NCBI GenBank assembly: GCA_900239685.1
Contig: OENT01000014.1
Location: forward strand, 124,001 to 188,000
Length of the DNA stretch: 64,000 nucleotides
Direction: 5' to 3'
Source of the DNA: Rotaria macrura
Taxonomy: Eukaryota > Rotifera > Eurotatoria > Philodinida > Philodinidae
A program made the translations under genes and the position numbers. Of this stretch, positions 35,601-47,800 are shown piece by piece (position 1 is the first letter of the stretch; each line of letters starts with the position of its first letter). The notes beneath the pieces were generated by a model. That model did no database searches and was not told the DNA's origin. It saw only the letters and a list, made by a program, of their open reading frames with translations.

Positions 35601-38013
35601 GTTGAGAAAGAAATCACTTGAACGTTTTAATAAACGTCAATTACATAATGAACATTTACAACAAGATATTGTCCTTCTACAAAGTTCAATATCATCGAAA
35701 CGTGCCACATTACTTGACTTTCATTCGATTGATATAAGTGAACAATTAACACTACTCGATTCGGAATTATTTCTTAAAATACAACTATCTGAAATTTTAT
35801 ACATGTCGATTGAACATGGAGAAGAATATTCACCTAATTTAGCGGCTTTTACTGAACATTTTAATAATATATCATACTGGTAATGATTTGTTACGTTATT
35901 TATTCGAATAAGTTTATCTTTGGCATATCTTTTAGGGTACGATCTCGATTACTCGAACAAAATTCTCAACGACAACGTGAAGTGTATTTTGAAAAGTTTC
36001 TTAAAATATTAAAGGTAATATTCGAGAAATAAAATCGAGTATTCTAAACAATAGTATTTATTTTAATGGATCTTTCTTCAAGAGAACTGTTCCTGTCGCT
36101 AGTTTCTTCGAAACTTTTGTCGTCCATTTTTGAAGTTGTAAATAGTTAAAATATTACCAGGAGTTAGATCGTCGATTGCCAATAGACTATTCGATCTGGA
36201 GGAAGTAAAAGAAACGGTTAATGTCATGCGATCGATATGCTCATTTGAAAAAAATTCTGAGTATTTTCGGAGATACGAAAGAAGCCGAATGAAAAAACGG
36301 AAAATTACCATAATGTTAATATGAGAAATTCGATTGAGACAAATCGGTAGTGTCTGTCTAGCTGGTGGTCCTTGAAGAATGAGACTTTTCTGTAACGCTT
36401 GTTTCTTTTTCTGTGTTACATATCATCAAAGATTTTCAAAATAATTCTATTTGATAGAAAATTAAATTTTCTACAAATAATAGTCTATAGTTATTGGTCA
36501 ACTTGATCTTCCTTGACGTAGTGTTCAAAATGTCAGATCGACCAATTTTCCAGACTATTCCGATTGAAAAAAAGAATTATGTTTTCATTGTATTAAAGGA
36601 TTAGTTCTACGAAGTTTGATTATTCACGATTGAATATGCGTCAGAAGGATTTAAATATTTGAAAATGGGTCATGTTGATCAAGTATAACATATTCTATTG
36701 TTCTAGATAAAAGTCATCGCTATTCTTATTCATGAGCATGAGCAAACTTGTTCTATATTTTCAAAAAAACAAGTAGACTGTATGGCGCAGTTTGGTAAGA
36801 TGAGCTCACCTCACGTTTCCGAAACTGTATCAAGATTGATTATGTTATCTAAAATTTGAATACTAGATTTCGGAGAGAACTTAATTCTCCATCGAATCAA
36901 GTAATCTTGAAAGTCTTCGGTGATAAATAACATGGAAAACAAGTGTTTGAAAATGCCTCATTCTTTATGAACCACCAGTTAGATTCATTTTTCTTTTGTT
37001 CAACGACTTCATCTGATCATACGATGAATATACATTGCTTTCTTGTCTGAAAAGTCATTATATTTTGTTCACAATTACTTTTTTAAAGAATGCTCGATCA
37101 ACAGTTGGAATTATTCGTCTGGTTACGATATGCAAATTCATTGCAGAAAAAAATTGTCTCGCGTTTTTCAACGTTCGTGATTACTAGAGAATTACTACTA
37201 TAATGAAAAGATTCCTATTCTGATTAGTTGTCAATTAAAACTTTGACTTAATCAGCATCCATGAAGAATAGTCAATGGGAGTTTTCGATACAGACAACTT
37301 GACTAGAATTAATAAGCTATCTTTTATATTTAAGCATTTACGACGATTGAATAATTTCAATTCATATTTGGCTATTCTCTCTGCTCTCGATTCTGGTCCT
37401 TTGAAAAGATTGAATTGGTCGAAGAGTATCATCGATGTAAGAAACTTCGTTTTTTTACAGATTTTCCATCTATCCTTATCTATTGCATTTAGTCCATATC
37501 TGAACATACAGGACTTATTGATAGTACTGGTTCATTTAAAAATTATCGTGAAGCATTAAATGCATCTATTGGTCAACCATGTATTCCATATATGTAAGAA
37601 AAAAAGAATTCTTAGTTAATCACAGTTTTCTTTAAAGAATTGCATTTATTTACTTTATTTTTACCTTTCTCTTTTAAAGAGGATTGATTCTATCCGATTT
37701 GACATTTGTTCACATTGGTAATATTGATTATTTACCTGATGGTCGAACAGTCAATTTTTGGAAACGATGGCAGCAATTTACTATTTTGCATAAACTTCGT
37801 TATTGTCGTAAATGGTATGTTTTTATGTCGTTTAGAGACACGAAATATTCTACATTGAAATAATTCTTATCGTTTATTAGGGAACATAAATTTACAAAGA
37901 ACGATCGTATTCTGTATTTTTTTAATAATTTTGACGATTATATGAATGAAGATGCTCAATGGATACAATCAGAAAAAATCAAACCAAGACAAAAAACGAA
38001 TCCTTATGCATGA
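32657..38013 (+). CDS. RAPGEF1: RAPGEF1/C3G, Rap1 guanine nucleotide exchange factor
   Basis: Fifteen exons: 32657-32824, 32891-33084, 33149-33302, 33389-33477, 33580-34235, 34668-34885, 34961-35074, 35147-35219, 35281-35449, 35514-35879, 35936-36014, 37335-37425, 37512-37593, 37680-37814, 37881-38013; 906 aa. Residues about 57-170 form a helical N-terminal domain. Two proline motifs, APALPPKLEKR and PPPLPPKRKT, are the Crk-SH3-binding PxLPxK sites typical of C3G. The Ras exchange motif (REM) domain begins RGGSIDALIIRATSP and continues FVYQEAFLTTYRTFVSPSDL. The CDC25 catalytic domain carries DISEQLTLLDSELFLKI, FTEHFNNISYWVRSRLLEQ, LRRLNNFNSYLAILSALDS, LTFVHIGNIDYL and WKRWQQFTIL. It acts downstream of Crk in adhesion and growth-factor signalling. 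The end of exon 12 (37425, donor gtatca) was chosen to keep the frame; a nearby gtaaga donor does not. Human is 1077 aa. Confidence 0.93.
36361..36979. mobile_element. Small mariner-type inverted-repeat element (MITE) in a RAPGEF1 intron
   Basis: The left end gctggtggtccttgaagaat and the right end, reversed, actggtggttcataaagaat are inverted repeats. They continue inward with decreasing similarity for about 170 bp (shared blocks gaatgag, cttgttt, agattttcaa-like, aattaa). The element is flanked by TA at 36359-36360 and 36980-36981. It encodes no protein. The TA duplication fits Tc1/mariner-type non-autonomous elements. It accounts for most of the 1.3-kb intron 36015-37334, which also holds about 345 bp of unexplained sequence on each side. 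Confidence 0.6.
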
Positions 38014-38302
38014 TAATCGAGTTCAATTCTCTAATCATATAGAATCATAAATGTATATGTGTCAGATATTTTTTCTTTTGTTTGCTCTGTTCCTTTTGTT
38101 TTGATAACACAGTGACAACGAACACATAATGAAATTTTAAAATAAGAATAATACAGTTTATTTGTTAGTGCATACAGACATTTGGTGTTCTTTTGATTTT
38201 TTTTTCTCTGATTGATTCTTTGTATGAAAATCTGTACACATACATCCTGACATTGTTGTTCATGTTGTTGTTTTTTTTCACATTTTAATGAGTTTAGAAA
38301 AC

Positions 38303-38308
38303 AATAAA
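38303..38308 (+). terminator. Possible poly(A) signal of RAPGEF1
   Basis: aataaa, followed by a second overlapping-type taaa motif, lies 290 bp after the RAPGEF1 stop and before the next gene. Confidence 0.4.
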
Positions 38309-38535
38309 ATAAAGCCTTTGTCTCTTTCTTTTCATCAGATATATATATATATATACATATGTTCTATGAGATCATCGAAATTAAATCAATTATTGACCAA
38401 TAAATTGTTATTGACAAAATATTTTCATCTCACTAATTATCGACTCGATGTATGAAATCGATTAAAAGATTTTGATTAGAAAACAAACGGAGAAAACAAA
38501 ATTCCAATTTATGATTTATTTTATAGTACAGAAAA

Positions 38536-39367
38536 ATGACATCGAAAAATTCACTTGAAGAATATGAGAAGAAACGTAATTTTGAAAAAACTTCTGAAAC
38601 GAAATCAGCACACGATGATACGAACATAAATAAACAACGATTTGTTGTTCAAGAACATCATGCGTCAATGCTTCATTTCGATTTTCGACTTGAGTCCGAC
38701 GGTGTTATGAAAAGGTAGATTTATCGAATCATTAAAAAGAAACTGTATATCTACATCGTTGTATTTTTTTTCTTTTTGGCAGTTGGTAGGCTATAAAAAA
38801 AAATATGTAAAAATAATTAAAATAGATATTATCTATCGAAATAATTGATAACAGGTCAATACCGAAAGGCCCCAGTCTTAATCCTCATGATAAACGTTTA
38901 GCAATCATGGTAGAAGATCATCCAATATCGTATATGAATTTTGAAGGAACAATACGAGATGGAGAATATGGTGCAGGTGAAGTTGTATTTGGCAATATCT
39001 ATTTTCATATAATCTTCTATTTGTTTCTTATCATATAGGTGAAGTAAGAATATGGGATATAGGCACGTATGAATCTTTGAATAATCTTGATATCAAGACA
39101 GGCATAGAAGAAGGAAAATTAAAATTCATACTTCATGGAAATAAATTGAAAGGTGAATTTCATATGATACGAACACAATTTCGATCAGAGCAACGAATGA
39201 ATAAATGGATTTTAATAAAATCGAACGATAAGTATGCTGATAAAGATTTCTTATTGAAACTTATCCTTGATTATGGTTCACGACGAGATTTACAATCATT
39301 GACTACAACTGAACAGAAACGAAAATTAACAACAACTGTATCGAAACAATCAACAAAAAAACGTTGA
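38536..39367 (+). CDS. Stand-alone LigD-type DNA 3'-phosphoesterase (PE domain), likely horizontally acquired
   Basis: Three exons, 38536-38714, 38855-38976 and 39039-39367, give 209 aa. After a polar N-terminus comes [59 protein letters not shown] and [10 protein letters not shown], then [19 protein letters not shown] and KWILIKSND. This is the whole 3'-phosphoesterase module of bacterial LigD and archaeal stand-alone PE proteins. The His, Asp and Arg of LHFDFRLE and the His and Tyr of EDHPISY, the metal and substrate residues of the family, are present. The basic tail could bind DNA. The family trims 3'-phosphates and single 3'-ribonucleotides at breaks before ligation, under manganese. No ligase or polymerase domain is attached. 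The introns and matching base composition show it is integrated in a eukaryotic genome. Role in rotifer DNA repair is inference. Confidence 0.9.
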
Positions 39368-42177
39368 TAATTTTATACCGTAATATACATTAATAAATAA
39401 TAAAGATGCTCCTAAATAACTGACATGGAATCATGTGTTTCAAAAGATGACTTTTTTTTTCTAACAACGATAGTTTGACGAAGAAAAGTTATCTTTCTTG
39501 TCGAATATAACAGATTGAAGAAGAAACACTGGAAGTTTTTACTGTCGATACATGAGATCAGTGCCAACTAAACACAAATAAATTCCATTAATTCAAGGTA
39601 TACGATGATCTTGTCTTTCTCATTGATTAACAAAACATGTATATAAAAAACAAGGACTTAAAACTAGACAACGAACATAACAATACTGTGATGAAGCAAA
39701 TTATTATTGTTTTAAAACTACTTGACTAATAAAACATTGAATTTATTACTTAATTATATGAATCATATTGTAGTCTTTGGTAGATTGAACATCAGAAACT
39801 TGTCAATCTGAAAACATTTATTCTAAAGTGTAACATTCCACAAATTTACAGCATAAATGTCACAATAACATCTAGAGATGTTTATTATTTATTGAATTTT
39901 TTTTTTGTTATGTTAAACCATCGTAAGAAATATCTAAAAATTGATATGGATTATGTAAATAGGCTGATATCATATTATTGATACCCAGTAAATTTTATGT
40001 CATGTTTTAAAAATTGAGTTTCGTATGATAACAATTGGATCTTATTGATAGAAAGTTTTGTCACTAAAAATAGTAAATAAAACCGTTGGTTATGGTAATT
40101 TTCTCGTAATAGAACTGGTTAGAAAAAAAAATTTTGTCTATATTCGCTCCAAAATATGCTTACCAGATAGATGAAATACTTAACACAGGTCAAGTATATG
40201 GAATCTTTTCTGACTCTATGCAGATAAATACGAAAAGTCAAACAAACGTTTACGATCTTTGTATGAGAAGTTCGTATAGAGCCTCTATTTAGCTACATGC
40301 ATACCTATTCTTCTCATTATTCATACATCTGAGAACTTCTATTCGATTATGTCTGTCTACAACCAAATTATTGGTGAATATTTTTTTTTTGTTTGGAAAA
40401 GTTTTATTAAGATAGAATAATTGAATAATGCTACTGTGATTTTTATATGTGTATTGGTTGAGAATATATCACATCAGATTGGACATTTGATAAAAATGTA
40501 TGTCTACAAATTAATCGATTTCTATTCTAATACATACGTACGTATTTCTTTAAGAAGAACAATACATCAAGTAATCGTTTCAGAGTTATTTGAACCATCA
40601 CAACAAGGATATTTAATGAGAATACAAAGCGATAGTCTTGTGGTTGACTGATTTTAAATCAGCCGTTAAAAAAAGTAGATATATCATAAGCAATAGGTTG
40701 TGCTTAGTAGAAGAGCGTAACACTCTTCAAAGTGTCATCCGTCTGCCATTAGAAATACAGTAGAAACAATACGAAAGTTTACATTCGATATCATCGAACT
40801 AAAGATCTATCACCTAATATTTATAGTTTTATAAAAATCTTCAATTGATGGCATAAAGATCGAATTGGGTCTTGAATTATTGTTTAGCTAAAAATGCTTC
40901 ACTCAAATTTTTCGACGTTTCAATCAGTTCGTCTTCCATTTTCGAGTGAACCTAAGAATCAACTTGACTATTCAACATAGCTGCACATGTATCTTATTGT
41001 ATTGTTGTCTGTTCATAGAGCAAAAACACAGCACGTTACTCATATTTGGAACAGGTCGACACTTGTTTGTCACTGAATCAAATTGATTCCAACGATGTAC
41101 CAGCCGTTCAACTATTCTAATCATTCAATAGATGTTTTCAATCACTTCAACATTAATCTGATTATCATTGTGAAGTAGATCAAGAAAAAAACATCTGTAA
41201 AGTTATTTCGTAAGTTACTCATTCGGTTACTTTTATCAATGTCAATATTAACTCGTATGACATACAAGGACGTTTGGAATATTCTCTTGACAAGAACAAT
41301 ACACTAATTCACTATTGCATCGTCGATCACATGGAAATCTCGAATTCACGAACAAATATTTCGAACGACTTGCATAATATTATTGTCAGAAAATTAGAAT
41401 TGTCGTTCTTTTCGAATTTGTTTTTGTTTTTCAGTATTTAAACATGTACACTTTTCCTTAAAGTATATTTGGCAATAAGGATAAGAGAAAGAAAAAGAAA
41501 ATATTCAAAAGCAAGCACGACAATTGAGAAATAAGACAAAAAAAAATCTTTCTTTCCAAATATGAGAGATGTCAAACATTCGAAAAAAGAAAAAAAACAA
41601 GCAACGTGTTAACAGATCTATGGACGTAAAGAGAAAAGTCAAGAAACATGATTTTCCACCAGACGTACATAATGAAAGAAACATTTTGTACAAACCAAAA
41701 ACAAAAAGAAAAAAAGATTCAATATTAAATCTAAGGTATTTATACATGTATGTCAATCCCAATTAGTAAAAATAATACATTAACAACAACAAATAAGAAT
41801 AATACATTTGAGACATTAGACGAATAACAAAAAAGAAAACAGAAGATCAAAAAACAAGAATAGAACAATGTATTGCTGGCTCATTAATAACAGATTGCAC
41901 AAGTTCGAGATGTAGTTCTATGCACAATCAAACGAAAAACTTCGAAGAAAAAAAATACTGTCTTGTTCTATTTCAATATTCATTTAAATATTGTTGCACA
42001 TCATCATTATTATGTTTACAGAGAAAAAAATACAGGTAAATACTAAAAAAAGAGAACAAAGAAAAAGAGATTGTATTGGTCATAATATGTATATAAGACA
42101 TAAGAAAAAGGGGTAAAGACAAAGGCACCGATAAGCAAGCCATTGCTGCGTGAAAAAAAAAAGAATCAACATTCTAT
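39368..42177. other. Intergenic region without recognised genes
   Basis: 2.8 kb, beginning with the 3' end of the phosphoesterase gene and ending at the E-protein stop. ORFs at 40421-40651 and 41505-41766 lie in AT-rich or purine-rich sequence and show no family resemblance. No RNA gene or repeat is identified. Confidence 0.5.
39392..39397 (+). terminator. Poly(A) signal of the phosphoesterase gene
   Basis: aataaa, followed directly by a second copy-like aataataaa stretch, lies 25 bp after the stop codon. Confidence 0.6.
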
Positions 42178-44422
42178 TCATTGTTGCCAATACGTTGGTG
42201 GTATTGATTGATGCATTTGTTCCATAAAACTAGATCCATCAATCGATGACGATTCGGTTGGCAGCAAAAGTGCACCTTGTGATGTCATCAAATTCATATT
42301 TCCATTATGATCATCGGATTTTTCCTCAGCACGTCGACGTAAACATGCTGCTTTAGGATTTAGATTACGTTCTATATAAAGCAACATGTTATTAAGAACA
42401 AGAACAAGTAAACAGTAGGTTGTTTATTGATCTCTTACCTCGAACTTGTTGTTCAAGTGTTGTTATTAAATTAACGGCTTGTTGAAGTATACCTAGTTTA
42501 GTAACTGGTTTGTCATTACGCATATGAATCGAACACATACGGCCAAGTTCTTTAAATGCATCATTTATATCTCGTACGCGTAATCTTTAAAATGAAGGAG
42601 AAATACAATTAACAAAGTAAAATTTCTATTTCTAAAATTTACCTTTCTCGTGCATTATTTGCAGCTCGTCGATCTTTTTCTCGTCGTTCACGTTCTTCAG
42701 GCGTTTCATCAGGATCAATACTGCCTTCTGATCCTGGTCCACCACGCATACACGATAAATTCATATGACTATTCGGACTTAATGTTAATGAGCTTGAAAA
42801 TAGAAAAAGAAGCAATTATGTCTTCCAGTTTCTTCTTTTCATATTGTTTTTCTTCTTACTTTCGTAGTTTTGTTGATGATGACGATGATGTTGGACCAAT
42901 ATGTGCTAGATTTGGACCACCAACTGCTATTGTTAATGGTGTTGCATTCTCTAGTGCCATATCATGTCGAAGATTGAATTCATTCAGTTTTTCTGTTGTT
43001 AATTGAGATGTACCATTGGCTGTCGATGGAGGCTTATTTTCAACATCAACTTTAACTTTTTCAAGACGTTCTAGTTTTAAATCAGGATTTAGATTTTTTA
43101 TATTAGCATCATTGGATGATGTCGATGACGATGTTGATGGAGGATTCGGATCTAAAGAACATAAGAGAGAAAAGTTCTTTATATTTTTCTTCGTTTTCTT
43201 CCTATTTACATGGCAAATAACTATCATGATGACGATTGCCTGTTGATGAATCCGATGTTGTTGGATGATTTAAAAATGTTGAATAGGGTCCAGTGGAATG
43301 TGGATGATGATAGCCAGTATAATAATGATGATAATCAGCTTGTCGAAATGAATCATCAACATCTAATCTTGGTGGCTAGAATTAAAAAAAACAATGTTGA
43401 GTTCACCATTTGTCTCGATGCATTTTAAAAACAATTTATAGAAATTAAAGAACAGATAAATTATATATACCATCCCAATCCCCGAGATAAAATCGAGAAA
43501 ATGACAAACCTCGTTCAAATTGAGTATATAATAGGAGTCATCCGATAGATCCGTTAGAGATGTCTTAGTGGAAAGTTAAAAAAAATATTTGTAATTAGTT
43601 ATAAATGTTTATTTTTTTCCTTTTCTCTGTCATGTTTAATTTAGAATAAAAATATGATCAAACTTACTAGATGATGATATGATTGCGTTGCATTTAACCA
43701 TGTTTGACTAGATCCTAATAAAAATAGAATGTTGAAGAAAACCAAAACAAAATGAAAAGAAACTAGCGTCTCTCGTCTCATCAATAATATACCATTCACT
43801 GGTGGTGATGCAACAGGTGTTGATGCTGTAGATGAATATGGATGTTCGCTGGGATAAATCTACAAGAGATAATGATCAATTTTGAATGTTAATATTATTT
43901 TAATTGACTTCATACTGATTGTAATGCTTTGCCAAGTGCTTCTCCAGTTTGTACTGTTTGATCATTGCCATTACTCGTATAAGTTGTTTGTTGTTGAGGT
44001 CGAAAACTTGCCATGGATGGTAAACATGTTCCATTGGCATCATTATATGTTCCATGATTATTTGCTATGTCATTTGGCATGTAATTTGTTGTTGGTGCTA
44101 ACCATGGATTACCACTTTGACTGTCTGCATATATAACAGCGAGAGAATAAATACAGAAATACTTTTCTTTTTTTTATAATCACTTTTACTTACCAACATA
44201 ATAAGCGGATTCATTTCCATAGACTGACTTTCCTGTTGGATATCGTCCAGGATTTTCCGGATTATAATCCTCAGAAGTATAAACCTAATATAGAAAAGAA
44301 AAGAAAACTGCGATTGTATAAGAGATCGACAACAAATGTCTCTAACATATTAACATCTAACTTATTTTGATTGATCTCATGTGTAAATACTTTATAATAA
44401 ATCCCACAAGTACTTTCTTCAT

Positions 44423-44465
<43 letters not shown>

Positions 44466-45745
44466 ATATATACATACATACACACATAAATATAGATTCC
44501 ATACCAACTAAATCAATTCGAATTATTTTTCTCAAGCAATGCTTGATTATTATCTTTCTCTCTGATAGAAACATAAAATAATATACATTCTCCCAATAGT
44601 AAACAGCGTCCTATCAATATGTATGCATGCATGTATACATATATATATATATAAAGAACGAAGTTTCGATGGTAACCTCATGAAAGAAATCGAGTGCGGT
44701 ATATGTATTTGTGTTCACCATCGAAAAAGCAACAGTGTCACTTAATATATTAAAAAAATTCCAAAACTTTGATCACCCACTGATTTCTATGTTGGCTAAT
44801 CAAAAGAAAGAAAAGTTCGTTTGTTTGTGCTGACTCGACACGAGATCAAAGGACGTGCGATCACAATCCATGCTGACATTCAGATCGACTTCATTGAGTA
44901 AACGTAAATGTGTTTATTAGCATTATCTTTCTCTCTTTCTTCTCGATTCGATCAATTGCAATCGCACTCAGAAAAAAAAACAAAAAATCATTCTTTGTCA
45001 AGATGAAAACATTAATCCACAAGATCTTTTCGTTACTTAAGATCATACAAAAGACAATAAAAGAAGAAAAAAAAAGTACATAATCCAAATACCTGATACG
45101 ACGGTCGTGAATAGTAGAACATGTGTTAGTTATATATATATATATATATATGTATATTGAGACAAAGTAAATTATTTCATCACAGATTGTTGTGTCAAAA
45201 AACAAAAAATTTTAATTGACTTCTAATTATTGTGTCAAATCAACTCGTTTATTCAATAGACGTATGCCATTACTTCATAAGATAGAATACAGGGAAAAAG
45301 TGATACACATAGAAAAAAAGAAGAAGAAAAAGCGTAGTCGATCGATGTAGGAGACCTTTCACTGGAACAGCGAGATATCCTTATCTTTCGATGTGTTAAC
45401 TAGAGGCGGGCATACGGACAGGAAAGAGAGAAATGAGACGCATATACACGCACAAAAAATTATCACATCTCTCTTTCTTTCGCTTTCTTCCTCTTTTTTT
45501 TTGTTTGCAGCGGAAGACAGAAAGAGAGAGGGAGAGGGAGAGAGAGACAAAGAAAGAAGGTAAAATAATAAATGTAAAGACAAAAGGCTTGTATCTGAAA
45601 CAGGAATCGCGCTCGTCCGGGCGAATGAATAAACCTAGTAACTACAGATAAACAACTGTATTCTAAGTAATACAATTAGAACGAACGAAGATCCTTTCTT
45701 ATATTAATTTTGCTTATTCCTCAAGCAACAAATCTCATTAGACTT

Positions 45746-45790
<45 letters not shown>

Positions 45791-47800
45791 CATGTTTATA
45801 TCTACGAACAATTATACAAGCTTGTTTCTTCTCTTGTATATACACATCCTAAAGTCGATTAACGCTTCTTATTTTCTCTTTTTTACTCATTTATCATTGT
45901 CGGAAACAAGCAATCGCAACAATCGAATATCTATTATCATATCTCACGACAAGAGAAAACGTTTATTACATTGTTTGTCCTTTTTTTTACATTCATCGCT
46001 AAATGCATATATAATGTTTACAGAGGGAGAGAGAGGAAAGCTCACAGCGCAGCTGGAAAGCTCGTTCGTGTGCCATCGAATGCAGATAAACACGACTATT
46101 AATTTTATCACATATACAAGTTCGGTCAGCCAATACATATAATCATATCTATCTATACGTATATATACATATGCATATGAATACAATAGACGAAATGAAT
46201 TTCCCATTCCTTTCAGAATTCATGTCACCCTTATCCAGCTGATGCACATAGACCAACTAAAAAGTTGATGTCACAAGTGAACCGTGAGTTTCTTTCTTAG
46301 CGATTTTACAAGAAAATGATACTATTTTTCATCGAGTAAATTAACAAAGTTGTCTTCTGACACACGCACACAGAGACAAAAAAAAAGAGATGTCGTTATG
46401 TCAGAAACAGCGACAGCAAATAATTATATCAATTACTCACACGTCAACATTCAATGTCACAAATGAAGATATATACATATTAATAATAAGACAAAAAAAA
46501 AAGAAAGAAAATCATTTTTTTTACCAAATATGGTTCATAATGAAGCAAGGTCATTGCTAGTATTGTCTTCGACGATGCCCGACGAATATATATGTATGTG
46601 TTCGATGATCAATAAGGCACCACTATGATTCTCATTCTTCTTTTTTTGTTCTTCTTCCCTCTCTCTCTCCCTCTTCTCTTTTCTTTCTAGTTTGGGTGCG
46701 TTCAATTCGGACGAGCGAATTTTTTAAAACGAGAACGGAAAAGAATGAACGATGTGTATGTATGTTCGCTTGATCTTATCCAGATCGCTCGCATGTATAA
46801 GAAAAGCAATAAATATCTAATTCGTCACTAATTTAAGTAAGCGTTTAAATAATTATAAGAGCTGCCACAACGTTTTATGACAATAAAATAAAAAAGGGCA
46901 CTACATACATTTGTCGATCGACGGTTCTTTTCACCAAGATTTTCTATAAATAAAACAAAAGTATGATAACACAAAAAAAAAAATTTAAAAAAACAATGAA
47001 AATTTCCTACCGGAATATGGTAAATCGTTTGTCGTTGTACGAGTTGTCTATAATACAGAAAAACAATATTTACTTCAGTTTTATCTACAGACAAAAATAT
47101 ATCTTACTATGGAATTCGCTGAAGAAAATTCATTAGAATGATCTATTGAATATGAAAAAAAAAATATTAGACGTGAAAAAGATGAATTCATCGATTCATA
47201 TTTTTATTATATGATCATACTCAGTGGTTCTGAAGTTATAAATGGATGAAGAATATCACGATTACTATAGTTCCCTTCATAATTCTAAATTTCGAACGAT
47301 GCATAACAAAAACCAAGGATACTTTGTGATTGCTTAATGATACTTACCGAGGATTCGTCATACGTTGTTGTCGATGATGTCCAGTAGTCTACATTGTGAA
47401 AGTTATTTTGAATCAATAAATGAATGATTAACAAACCTTTACTTGAACTAGTACCATTCGTTGTATAGATGGATTCAGTATTTGATGATGGTGTTAGAAC
47501 ATGCGTACCATTTCGATAAGCACTCATTGAACATAACATCTAAATGAAACGGTTAATTATAAAACAAAAACAAACTGAAAGATGCATGTACCGGAAGCGG
47601 AAGTCGAGATGACGATGTATTGATGGGAATATTCGAAAATCGTGCACGGTGTTTCACCTGAAAGAATGTGACGAATGATATTGATGATTTTTCATTTTTC
47701 TTCAGATAAAAAACTAATTCATTCAACAAAAAAAAACTGAAATACTTACCGCATTGAGATCAAGAAGATCATTGAGTTCCTTATCATGGTCTAAATTCAT
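42178..47800 (-). CDS. E-protein class I bHLH transcription factor (TCF3/4/12, daughterless)
   Basis: Eighteen exons fit: 47750-47800, 47592-47657, 47437-47539, 47348-47388, 47221-47284, 47108-47142, 47011-47047, 46909-46943, 44194-44284, 43916-44124, 43793-43859, 43668-43714, 43510-43563, 43210-43375, 42860-43151, 42643-42792, 42439-42584, 42178-42371; 615 aa. The N-terminus [17 protein letters not shown] matches activation domain 1 of E-proteins (DKELSDLLDFSA). [17 protein letters not shown] matches the conserved GDALGKALASIYSPDH. The bHLH is complete: [40 protein letters not shown], then [19 protein letters not shown]. It binds E-boxes as homodimer or with tissue-specific bHLH partners in cell-fate control. 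Small exons between 46909 and 47388 are less certain because they rest mainly on phase and splice sites. A 2.6-kb intron (44285-46908) could hide further exons or an internal promoter. Confidence 0.92.
44427..44466. repeat. (TA)n(TG)n microsatellite
   Basis: About 14 TA pairs followed by TG pairs inside the large E-protein intron. Confidence 0.9.
45519..45560 (+). repeat. GA-rich polypurine tract
   Basis: Runs of gagaga/gggaga on the plus strand within the E-protein intron. The opposite pyrimidine strand yields the false low-complexity ORF seen there. Confidence 0.8.

Larger units (their letters stand above)
44285..46908 (-). other. Large E-protein intron rich in simple repeats
   Basis: 2.6 kb containing TA/TG tracts (about 44427-44466, 45135-45154, 45752-45776), a GA-rich purine tract near 45519-45560 and a TC-rich tract near 46655-46690. 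No protein-coding exon with matching phase was found. Confidence 0.6.

Noticed and set aside
36781-36830. tRNA-like start (tggcgcagtttggta)
   Set aside because: No T-loop GTTCRA box and no foldable cloverleaf; it lies in the right arm of the intronic MITE.
45359-45675. Three overlapping ORFs near the GA-rich tract
   Set aside because: Low-complexity translation of a purine/pyrimidine repeat within an intron.
46205-46260. Possible extra E-protein exon on the minus strand
   Set aside because: Splice sites exist but the phase does not match the flanking exons.
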